Assembly: GCA_944325345.1 (NCBI GenBank)
Contig: CALUZV010000001.1
Coordinates: forward strand, 248,001 to 312,000
Direction of reading: 5' to 3'
Length of the DNA stretch: 64,000 nt
DNA from: an uncultured Parabacteroides sp.
GTDB taxonomy: Bacteria; Bacteroidota; Bacteroidia; Bacteroidales; Tannerellaceae
Each line of letters opens with the position of its first letter. The first letter of the stretch is position 1. Both the position numbers and the translations under genes were made by a program. A model generated the notes under the pieces. It was not told where the DNA came from and ran no database searches. It saw nothing but the letters and a program-made list of their open reading frames with translations. This document shows, one piece after another, positions 39,993 to 47,822 of this stretch.

Positions 39993-42900
39993 TTAGAACG
40001 TAACATTTACGCCCAGCGAATAGGTACGTGATAACGGATAGAATTCCTTGTTGTCCACACCAAGCGTATTAGCACCCGGGTCAGTTACGTTAGAGATTGT
40101 CTGGCTGTTCAGCATCGGAGAAAGACCGGAGTAGCCTGAAATCGTAGCGACGTTATTTACGGAGAAGCTCAAACGGATGTTCTTCACATACTTGTTTATC
40201 TTCTCGCAATTGAAGTTATAACCCAGCGTGATATATTCGATGTTCAGATAATTACCGCTTTCCAACCAATAGTCGCTGATATCTTGTGCGAAAATCATCG
40301 TATCTTGCGCGCCGTCCATTACGTTGTAAGTCGGGAACTGACTTAAGTTCATATAGGCAAGTGAAGTACCGTTGAAGATCTTATGACCGAAAGCACCGTT
40401 CATCTGCGTAGTCAAATCAAATCTCTTATAACGGAAGTTGAGGTTGAGACCCAGATAATACTTCGGCATAGCCTGACCAGCAATATATCTATCACCGCCA
40501 TCGTTTGCATTGAATCCTTCCTGGCCGTCGATCGTTTCATCCAAAATATAAGTATGCTTGCCATCCGCATCGGCTTCGCTGAGACCGAGGCAACGCGGGA
40601 TGTAGAAGACACCGACAGGTTGTCCTTCCATCATATACACTACGTTGTTGTTGCCGACGAAACCTGCGCCGCTCATGTTGGCGATAGGAATGTATTTAGA
40701 CGTAGATAATTCTTCGCCCATATAGGTTCCGCTCAACGAGTTCAGCTTGTTCTTCTGCCAAGAGAAGTTCACGCCCATGTTGAAATCAAAATCTTTCGTC
40801 TGGACAAGGCCGGCATTGAGGGCTAATTCAACACCCGTATTTGTCATCTCGCCCATATTGGCCAACAAGGTCGGGAATACGAACGGAGGAACAGGTACAT
40901 CATATTGATACAACATATCCGTCGTCTTGGAATGATACCAGTCGGCCGTCAAAGAATAGCGACCATTCAAAACACCGAAGTCCACACCGACATCGAATGT
41001 CTTCTTTACTTCCCAGCGCAAATCCGGGTTTGCATTGCGTTGGATACCATACGTAGCCATCGGAGAACCGCCTAAAGAAGTAACGCCCGTCGGTTGATAA
41101 AGCATCAAGGAATTGTAAGCAGCAATAGCATCCTGGTTACCGGTCAGACCATAGCCGGCGCGAAGTTTCAAATTGCTCAACCAATCCACATCTTCCATGA
41201 ATGCTTCTTCGTTGATAACCCAAGCAGCCGATGCCGAGGGGAAGAAGCCCCATTTGTTATCCATACCCAGTTTTGAAGAACCGTCGGCACGGAGGTTGGC
41301 CGTGATGATATAACGGTTATCGAACATATAGTTTACACGAGCCATGAAAGAGGCAATGCGGTTCTCGTTTTCCAGAGATTCTACGTCGCCATACTTCACG
41401 TCGCCGCCCGCCTTCAGATTATTATAGGTGAAATAATCGGTTTCATAGGCGTGAGACTTTGCCGTAAAGCCCGTATAGTGATACTTCTGGCCTTCCACCA
41501 ATGCCAACGCATCGAAATGATGCTTCTCATAGAAGTCTTTCGTATAAGTCAACTGGATATTACCCATCAAGATGTTCTGTTTGTTATCGACACGCTCTGC
41601 ATGGCCACCGTCGGCGATGCTGGCCTTGATATCTTTCGGGAAATAACGTTTGTTTTCCTTTACATTATAAGTATAAGAACCGAAAGCACTCAATTTTAAT
41701 CCTTCGAGGATGGTATAGGTGAGGCGGCCGTGTACGTTTACATACGCATTCGTTTCGCGGTCTTTGATTTCGAGGCGACCCATCGGGTTCTGGATTTCGT
41801 TTGCCATCGGGTCTTCGTCCCATATCCCGTCTTCATTCACCGTTGTTGGGAATGTTGGGTTATAGGAGGCTGCGGAATAGAATGTCTTTTCGTAGTCATT
41901 GGTGTAATTCGTTTCTTTCAATGAACCGAACATACCGAACTCAATCTTCAACTTATTGTCGAACATCGTTTGCATAGCGTCCAACTTCGCGGTATAGTTG
42001 CGCATCCCGCTATTCTTGATAATACCTTGCTGGTCGATTAAGCCCACTGATGCACGGTAATTGGAATCCTCGTTTCCGGCTCCGAATGAAAGGTTGTGAT
42101 TTTGCGTATAACCCAGTTGTTCGATTTCATTAAACCAGTTGGTACTATGTCCAAGGTCGTTCGGACTCATGCCTAATTTTTGCGCCGTAGCTCGATACTG
42201 TGCGGCAGAAAGCATGTCCAAGTTTTTATAGACGTTGCTGACGCCGTAAGTACCGTTGTAGCTTAATGTCTTCACGCCGTTCTTACCCTTCACTGTCGTA
42301 ACCACGATAACACCGGAAGCACCGCGAGAACCATACTGTGCCGTCTCGGAGGCATCTTTCAAAATCGTGAAGGTCTCAATATCGGCAGGAGCGATGGCGT
42401 TCAACATCGACAAGTCGCCGAATACACCATCGATAATTACCAGCGGGTCGTTACCACCCGACAAAGAAGTCGTACCACGAACGCGGATAGACGGAGTAGA
42501 GGCCGGGTCGCCGCCTGTTTGCGTTACCACAACACCGGCAACCTTACCTTTAATAGATTCCAGCGGATTGTTCACCACGCCTTGGTTCATGTCTTCCTTT
42601 TTCAGACGCTCGACCGCACCGGAAATCGTTCGTTTGCTACCCGTAGCATAACCTACGACGACCACTTCGTCGAGTGCTTCCATATCTTCTTCCAATACGA
42701 CATTAAAAGAAGTCTGTCCGTTCATCTGGATAACCTGCGTTTTGTAACCTACGTAGGAAATCTCAATCACACCCTCGCTGGACGAGGCATTAAACGTGAA
42801 GTTACCGTCGAAATCGGTAACCGTACCATTGGTTGTCCCTTTTTCCAATACACTCGCCCCAATGATTGGGTCGCCCAGTTTGGAATCTTTTACAACACCC

Positions 42901-43007
42901 GACACAACTATTTGTTGCGCGTAACTACTAACAGAAAGCAATATCCCTAACAGCAGTAGAAATACTCCCCTCCCTTTTTGCATTTTACAGAAGCCATGTA
43001 TTTTCAT
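39993..43007 (-). CDS. SusC/RagA-family TonB-linked outer-membrane transporter
   Basis: A 1004-residue protein. Signal peptide FLLLLGILLSVSSYAQ, carboxypeptidase-regulatory-like domain (GDPIIGASVLEKGTTNGTVT), TonB box (ALDEVVVVGYATGSKRTISG), the plug (SIRVRGTTSLSGGNDPLVII) and a long barrel ending SLGVNVTF. It imports oligosaccharides bound by SusD. It is encoded 42 bp before susD as usual, and the ATG at 43007 replaces a TTG two codons upstream. A TACTTTTG box lies 111 bases upstream, leaving a leader with a small AGGTTATTAACCT dyad. The divergent gene at 43357 is probably its regulator. Confidence 0.95.
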   Translation of the reverse strand: MKIHGFCKMQKGRGVFLLLLGILLSVSSYAQQIVVSGVVKDSKLGDPIIGASVLEKGTTNGTVTDFDGNFTFNASSSEGVIEISYVGYKTQVIQMNGQTSFNVVLEEDMEALDEVVVVGYATGSKRTISGAVERLKKEDMNQGVVNNPLESIKGKVAGVVVTQTGGDPASTPSIRVRGTTSLSGGNDPLVIIDGVFGDLSMLNAIAPADIETFTILKDASETAQYGSRGASGVIVVTTVKGKNGVKTLSYNGTYGVSNVYKNLDMLSAAQYRATAQKLGMSPNDLGHSTNWFNEIEQLGYTQNHNLSFGAGNEDSNYRASVGLIDQQGIIKNSGMRNYTAKLDAMQTMFDNKLKIEFGMFGSLKETNYTNDYEKTFYSAASYNPTFPTTVNEDGIWDEDPMANEIQNPMGRLEIKDRETNAYVNVHGRLTYTILEGLKLSAFGSYTYNVKENKRYFPKDIKASIADGGHAERVDNKQNILMGNIQLTYTKDFYEKHHFDALALVEGQKYHYTGFTAKSHAYETDYFTYNNLKAGGDVKYGDVESLENENRIASFMARVNYMFDNRYIITANLRADGSSKLGMDNKWGFFPSASAAWVINEEAFMEDVDWLSNLKLRAGYGLTGNQDAIAAYNSLMLYQPTGVTSLGGSPMATYGIQRNANPDLRWEVKKTFDVGVDFGVLNGRYSLTADWYHSKTTDMLYQYDVPVPPFVFPTLLANMGEMTNTGVELALNAGLVQTKDFDFNMGVNFSWQKNKLNSLSGTYMGEELSTSKYIPIANMSGAGFVGNNNVVYMMEGQPVGVFYIPRCLGLSEADADGKHTYILDETIDGQEGFNANDGGDRYIAGQAMPKYYLGLNLNFRYKRFDLTTQMNGAFGHKIFNGTSLAYMNLSQFPTYNVMDGAQDTMIFAQDISDYWLESGNYLNIEYITLGYNFNCEKINKYVKNIRLSFSVNNVATISGYSGLSPMLNSQTISNVTDPGANTLGVDNKEFYPLSRTYSLGVNVTF

Positions 43008-43117
43008 GCTCAAATTATGTATTTAAGATTAGTAATATGTTTCTCTCTACGGTCTTCTCGCTAGCAATGATTCTTTAACCAAATCATGGTAGGTTATTAA
43101 CCTTTTTCTTTCGTTGG

Positions 43118-43125
43118 CAAAAGTA
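43118..43125 (-). promoter_or_regulatory. -7 promoter box for the susCD operon
   Basis: TACTTTTG on the reverse strand, 111 bases before the susC start, leaving a leader of about 100 nt. The leader includes the small dyad AGGTTATTAACCT near 43090-43102. Confidence 0.5.
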
Positions 43126-43286
43126 GGGGAAAAAGAAACCTTCGTTTCAAGATATAAAATGGGTATAAACGGATATAAAAGCTAACAGATAGATATTCAA
43201 AACATAGTATTGTTACAATAGGGCTAAAAATATAAACGATATGGTATATTTTGTTACCTGCATATTGCCTCGCACAAGAAAATTCG

Positions 43287-43294
43287 TACCTTTG
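43287..43294 (+). promoter_or_regulatory. -7 promoter box for the DUF6377-type regulator gene
   Basis: TACCTTTG 62 bp before the ATG at 43357. Confidence 0.55.
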
Positions 43295-43356
43295 TTCGCT
43301 AAGAAAATATCACCAATATATCGATATTTTAAACGGCTTAAATCAACCCATGTATC

Positions 43357-44961
43357 ATGAAACATCTTCTCGTCATATTCTGTCTGCTTTTCCCGGTCGT
43401 CGTATCGGGTACCCAAAAGGAGTCGTTGGAAGAGGTGCTGCGCGAACTCGACCGCACTATCCAGAATCGTGATTTCTTCGTCGAACAAAAAGAACACACC
43501 CTCGACTCGCTCAAACTCCAGTTGAAGGCCGCGCAAACACCCCAGCGCCAATACGCCCTCTTCAACGAGTTGTTCGATGCCTATAAGAAGTTTCAAATGG
43601 ATTCCGCTTTGTATTACGTTTATCAGGAGGAACGGTTGTTGGCAAAGTACCCGACCGTCGGCGACCCGAACGACATCCGTATGAATCGCGCCGAGGTGAT
43701 GAGCATCATGGGTATGTACAAGGAAGCGGTGCAAACGCTCGACGCCATTCCCCGCGACAGCATCAACACCCAGGACCAGCTTATCAACTATTACCATCAA
43801 TACCGTACGGTTTACGGCTACATGGCCGACTACGCCCTGACGAAGCCTGAGAAAGATGACTATATCCAGAAAACCAACGCCTACCGCGATTCCCTCCTCT
43901 TCATGGAGCAGCAGACCGGCCGGAAAACCTATCTGCTGGTGGAAACAGACAAGCATATCGTCGAGCATCAATACGAAAAGGCGTTGAAAGAAATCGCCAC
44001 GCTCTACGACGACCCTGAGATTCCCCGCCGGCTGAAAGGTCTCCTTGCCTATAACTTCGCGGAAGCCTACAAGCGGCTGGGCGACCACGAGAATTATAAG
44101 TATTACCTCGCCGTATCCGCCATCACCGACTTGCAGCTTTGCATCCGCGAGTACGTGGCCCTGCCCAAACTTGCGCTGGCTATGTTCGAGGAGGAAGACA
44201 TCTATCGCGCTTACGACTACCTGCAATGCTCGATGAGCGATGCCGTCGCCTGCAATGCCCGCCTCCGTACCATCGAGGCTACCAGTATCTACCCCATCAT
44301 CGACCGGGCATACAAGGCGCGCGAAGAACGCAGCAACCGGATACAGCTCGGTTTGCTCCTCGGCATTACCCTGCTTTCCCTGTTCCTCGCCCTCGCTATT
44401 TTCTATGTTAAAAGCCAGATGCGGAAATTGGCCGAAGCGCGCCGCGCGCTGAGCGACATGAACCGGAAACTCTCGGAAGCAAACGCCGAGCTTTCGGAAC
44501 TGAACACTATCAAGCAGCAATACATTACCTACTATCTGGAACAATGTACCATGTATCTGGACAAGCTGGAAGAATACCGCCGCTCGCTGGCCAAGCTCGC
44601 CATCACCTCGAAAATTAACGAGTTGTTCAAGGCCATCAAGTCGGAGCGCTTCATCGAAGAAGAACGCATCAAGTTTTACAAGAGTTTCGACGAGACGTTC
44701 CTCAACCTCTACCCGCATTTCGTCGAGCAATTCAACGAGCTTCTGGCCGATGGCGAGAAAATCTATCCCAAGCCCGGCGAGTTGCTCTGCACCGAGATTC
44801 GCATCTTTGCCCTCATCCGCCTCGGCATCTCGGACAGCAACAAGATTGCCCGTTTCCTCCGTTATTCCATCAATACGATTTATATCTATCGCAGCAAGGT
44901 GCGCAATAAGGCGAAGGGGGACAAGGCGGAGTTTGAGCAGGAAGTGATGAAGATTGAGTGA
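43357..44961 (+). CDS. DUF6377-type membrane-bound regulator next to susCD
   Basis: A 534-residue protein. A signal peptide (MKHLLVIFCLLFPVVVSG) and a periplasmic helical repeat part (TPR-like, residues about 25-320) come first. One transmembrane helix follows (LGLLLGITLLSLFLALAIFY, about 330-350), then a coiled coil and a cytosolic C-terminal domain. That domain ends with a LuxR-like helix-turn-helix (IRLGISDSNKIARFLRYSIN, then TIYIYRSKVRNKA). This is the build of the DUF6377 regulators found beside SusC/SusD genes. It presumably senses a glycan or lipid signal in the periplasm and controls the divergent susCD operon. Confidence 0.85.
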   Translation: MKHLLVIFCLLFPVVVSGTQKESLEEVLRELDRTIQNRDFFVEQKEHTLDSLKLQLKAAQTPQRQYALFNELFDAYKKFQMDSALYYVYQEERLLAKYPTVGDPNDIRMNRAEVMSIMGMYKEAVQTLDAIPRDSINTQDQLINYYHQYRTVYGYMADYALTKPEKDDYIQKTNAYRDSLLFMEQQTGRKTYLLVETDKHIVEHQYEKALKEIATLYDDPEIPRRLKGLLAYNFAEAYKRLGDHENYKYYLAVSAITDLQLCIREYVALPKLALAMFEEEDIYRAYDYLQCSMSDAVACNARLRTIEATSIYPIIDRAYKAREERSNRIQLGLLLGITLLSLFLALAIFYVKSQMRKLAEARRALSDMNRKLSEANAELSELNTIKQQYITYYLEQCTMYLDKLEEYRRSLAKLAITSKINELFKAIKSERFIEEERIKFYKSFDETFLNLYPHFVEQFNELLADGEKIYPKPGELLCTEIRIFALIRLGISDSNKIARFLRYSINTIYIYRSKVRNKAKGDKAEFEQEVMKIE

Positions 44962-44978
44962 GTTATGGGTTATAACAA

Positions 44979-45017
44979 AGCGAGGCTGCAACATTGGAAA
45001 CATGTTGCAGCCTCGCT
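44979..45017. terminator. 16-bp hairpin between the regulator gene and the tRNA
   Basis: AGCGAGGCTGCAACAT at 44979-44994, loop TGGAAAC, and ATGTTGCAGCCTCGCT at 45002-45017 form a perfect 16-bp stem. It is flanked on the reverse strand by TTTGTTAT. It probably ends both the regulator and the tRNA transcripts. Confidence 0.8.
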
Positions 45018-45021
45018 CGTG

Positions 45022-45095
45022 TGGTCCCACTTGGGCTTGAACCAAGGACTCCCTGATTATGAGTCAGGTGCTCTAACCAACTGAGCTATAGGACC
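45022..45095 (-). tRNA. tRNA with CAT anticodon (elongator Met, or Ile with lysidine)
   Basis: The reverse strand from 45095 folds as a cloverleaf. The acceptor stem is GGTCCTA/T-GGGACC, the D arm GCTCAGTTGGTTAGAGC, the anticodon arm CCTGACTCATAATCAGG with anticodon CAT, and the T arm TTGGTTCAAGCCCAA. The discriminator is A and CCA is not encoded. The GG start excludes an initiator type. Met and lysidine-Ile cannot be told apart by eye. Confidence 0.93.
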
Positions 45096-45227
45096 GGGTT
45101 CCAAATCACCGTAGGGGTTTTCTGAAATCGGGTGCAATATTACGACATTTATTTGGAATATGCAAATATCGGGCGGCGGAACCTGTATTTTTTTCGGAAA
45201 GTTGCCGCCGACACCCGTTTAAGAAAG

Positions 45228-45437
45228 CGTGCAAGCTGCAACGCAATCGTGAACTGCGGTTCACGAGCCTGTTGCAGCTGAAAAGTAATCATGAACTGCG
45301 GTTCACAAGTCCGTTGCAACTGAAAAGTGATTGTGAACTGCAGTTCACGAGTCCGTTGCAGCTGAAAAGTGATTGTGAACTGCGGTTCACGAGTCCGTTG
45401 CAACTGAAAAGTAATCGTGAACGCCGGTTCACGACAA
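45228..45437. repeat. Array A5: five tandem 42-bp units with GTGAACTGCAGTTCAC dyad
   Basis: Units start at 45228, 45270, 45312, 45354 and 45396, exact 42-bp steps. Dyad 1 is GTGAACTGCAGTTCAC (centre 29.5). Dyad 2 is CAGCTG or CAACTG (centre 8.5), again 21 bp apart. The array ends in AACTTTTCAACTTGCAGCG, just before the stop codon of prfB, so it is in the 3' untranslated region of that gene. Confidence 0.9.
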
Positions 45438-45454
45438 CTTTTCAACTTGCAGCG

Positions 45455-46580
45455 TTATTTCTCCGCCGCATCGGTAGCAGCAAACTCCATGAGATAAGCC
45501 TTGATGAAGTCGTCGATTTTTCCGTCCATCACGCCATTCACGTCGGACGTCTGGTAATTGGTCCGATGGTCCTTCACGCGACGGTCGTCGAAGACGTAAC
45601 TGCGAATCTGCGAACCCCACTCAATCTTCTTCTTGCCGGCCTCGATTTTCGCCTGCTCCGCCATACGGTGTTTCAGTTCCTTATCATACAAAATCGAGCG
45701 CAACTGACGCATCGCGTTCTCGCGGTTCTTTGGCTGGTCGCGTGTCTCGGTATTTTCGATGAGGATTTCTTCCTCCTCGCCTGTATAGGGATCCTTAAAC
45801 TGGTAGCGGAGTCTGACGCCGGATTCAACCTTGTTTACATTCTGTCCACCGGCTCCACCCGAGCGGAAAGTATCCCAAGAGATGGCGGCCGGGTCGATTT
45901 TCACCTCAATCGTATCGTCCACCAGCGGGGTAACGAAGACAGACGCGAAGGAAGTCATTCGCTTGCCCTGCGCGTTGTATGGCGAGACACGGACAAGGCG
46001 GTGCACGCCGTTTTCGCTCTTCAGGTAGCCGAAGGCATAGTCGCCCTCGATGTTGAAGGTTACGGTCTTGATGCCGGCCTCGTCGCCCTCCTGGAGGTTG
46101 GCGACAGTAACCTTGTAACCATTCCGTTCCGCCCAGCGCATATACATACGCATCAGCATTGAAGCCCAATCCTGGCTTTCCGTGCCGCCGGCACCGGAAT
46201 TAATTTTCAGGACGCACGACATCTGGTCGGCCTCCTCGCGCAACATATTGCGGAACTCGAGGTTCTCAACCAGTTCCTTGGCGCGAGCGTATGCGCTGTC
46301 CACTTCCTCCTCCGAAACGATACCTTCTTTAAGATAATCGTAAGCCAGCTGAAGCTCGTCGGCAGCCGACTTAACCTCGTTGTAGAGTTCGATCCATTTC
46401 TTCAGGTCTTTGACCTTTTTCATCTGGACTTCGGCGCGCTTGGCGTCTTCCCAGAAACCGGGGTCGTGCGTACGCAGTTCTTCTTCTTCGAGCTGGATGG
46501 TCTTCCCATCGATGTCAAAGATACCCCCTCAGCGCCTGCTCGCGCTCCAATACGTCTCGTAATTGGTCTGATGTAATCAT
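45455..46580 (-). CDS. prfB: Peptide chain release factor 2, programmed +1 frameshift
   Basis: The first 21 codons (ATG at 46580, MITSDQLRDVLEREQALRGYL) end at CTT-TGA-C, with TGA at 46515-46517. The rest (DIDGKTIQLEEEELRTHDPG...) lies in the +1 frame to 45455. The AGGGGG just upstream of the CTTTGAC slippery site is the internal Shine-Dalgarno that drives the shift. This is the classic autoregulation of RF2 by its own stop codon. The GGQ loop is SGGAGGQNVNKVES. The stop-recognition tripeptide region reads VSPYNAQGKR, with Tyr where E. coli has Phe. Total 374 residues, normal length. Confidence 0.95.
46514..46528 (-). promoter_or_regulatory. prfB frameshift signal
   Basis: On the reverse strand, AGGGGGTATCTTTGAC: a Shine-Dalgarno-like AGGGGG a few bases before the CTT TGA C slip site. 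Confidence 0.92.
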
Positions 46581-46694
46581 ATTCTTTATCGGATTTAGTG
46601 ATTAAAATATCCCGCATTTTCAAGGAAATGACGAACATTCCGGAGAAAACGCGGGACAATACATTATTATATATGTATCCCTCGGAGGGATTTG

Positions 46695-47705
46695 TTACTT
46701 GATATTACCTACTTTCAGCAGGTATTCGGCAATCTGTACGGCGTTGAGCGCGGCGCCCTTCTTGATTTGGTCGCTGACCGTCCAGAATGTCAAACCGTTC
46801 GGATTGGAAATATCCTTGCGGATGCGGCCGACATAGACCGGATCGTGGTCTGCCACGAAGAGTGGCATCGGATAGACCTTGTTCGCCGGGTCATCTTGAA
46901 GAACAAGACCTTCGCCTTCGGCAAATGCCTTGCGAGCCTCTTCGACGCTGATGGGGCGCTCGGTCTCGACCCATGTAGCCTCGCTGTGTGCACGCATGAC
47001 AGGGACGCGGACGCAGGTAGCGCTCACCTCGATGTCTGAATGCATAATCTTGCGCGTCTCGTTGTACATCTTCATTTCCTCTTTCGTATAACCATTGTCC
47101 ATGAAGACATCTACGTGAGGGATGACGTTATATGCCAGCTGGTAGGCGAATTTCTCCACCGTCGGTTCTTCGCCCTTCAGGATCTGTTCGTATTGTTTTA
47201 CCAATTCCGCCATAGCCGACGCACCCGCGCCGCTGGCTGCCTGATATGTAGAAACATGTACCCGCTTGATGTGGGAAACCTTCTCGATAGCCTTCAAAGC
47301 AACAACCATCTGGATCGTGGTACAATTCGGATTGGCAATGATACCGCGCGGGCGGTCCAAGGCATCTTCCGGATTGACTTCGGGAACAACCAAAGGCACA
47401 TCGTCATCCATGCGGAAAGCGCTGGAGTTGTCAATCATCACCGTCCCGTATTTCGTGATGGTGTCGGCAAACTTTTTAGAGGTACCGGCTCCGGCAGATA
47501 CGAAAGCTACATCGATACCCTTGAAATCATCGTTTTCTTTCAGCTCTTTTACCGTATAAGATTTGCCCCGGAAGGTATAATCGTGGCCTGCACTACGGCT
47601 TGAACCAAAAAGCACCAGCTCATCTATGGGGAAATTCCGCTGGTCGAGGACGCGCAGGAACTCTTGCCCCACGGCTCCACTTACGCCAACAATAGCTACT
47701 TTCAT
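46695..47705 (-). CDS. asd: Aspartate-semialdehyde dehydrogenase
   Basis: A 336-residue enzyme making aspartate semialdehyde for Lys, Met, Thr and cell-wall diaminopimelate. The Rossmann loop is [18 protein letters not shown]. The catalytic Cys128 lies in [10 protein letters not shown], the basic-residue block in [18 protein letters not shown], and the ending [20 protein letters not shown] is also typical. Divergent from the lamin-tail protein gene. No -7 box of the usual type was found in the short upstream region. Confidence 0.96.
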   Translation of the reverse strand: MKVAIVGVSGAVGQEFLRVLDQRNFPIDELVLFGSSRSAGHDYTFRGKSYTVKELKENDDFKGIDVAFVSAGAGTSKKFADTITKYGTVMIDNSSAFRMDDDVPLVVPEVNPEDALDRPRGIIANPNCTTIQMVVALKAIEKVSHIKRVHVSTYQAASGAGASAMAELVKQYEQILKGEEPTVEKFAYQLAYNVIPHVDVFMDNGYTKEEMKMYNETRKIMHSDIEVSATCVRVPVMRAHSEATWVETERPISVEEARKAFAEGEGLVLQDDPANKVYPMPLFVADHDPVYVGRIRKDISNPNGLTFWTVSDQIKKGAALNAVQIAEYLLKVGNIK

Positions 47706-47746
47706 TTTTTTAAGCGTTCTATTATATTCGGATTAAAATTATTTCT

Positions 47747-47754
47747 ACCTTTGC
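47747..47754 (+). promoter_or_regulatory. -7 promoter box for the lamin-tail gene
   Basis: TACCTTTG 69 bp before the ATG at 47823. It lies within the long open reading from 47664, which therefore cannot be the real start. A GCACGCG/CGCGTGC dyad follows in the leader. Confidence 0.55.
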
Positions 47755-47822
47755 GGACAAAGCACGCGGCTTTGTTTTTTGCGCGTGCAAAGATACAGAT
47801 TTTTAATTCAAAACATATAACT

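Noticed and set aside
43213-45045. Reverse-strand frame over the DUF6377-type regulator
   Set aside because: It overlaps the regulator, a terminator hairpin and the tRNA; shadow.
45149-45445. Open frame with repeated TITFQLQRTRE-type peptides across array A5
   Set aside because: Same reason: a by-product of the 42-bp period. It also has no promoter and no signal.
46420-46659. Separate small gene upstream of release factor 2
   Set aside because: A third-frame reading across the prfB start. The true 5' part is the 21-codon segment before the programmed frameshift.
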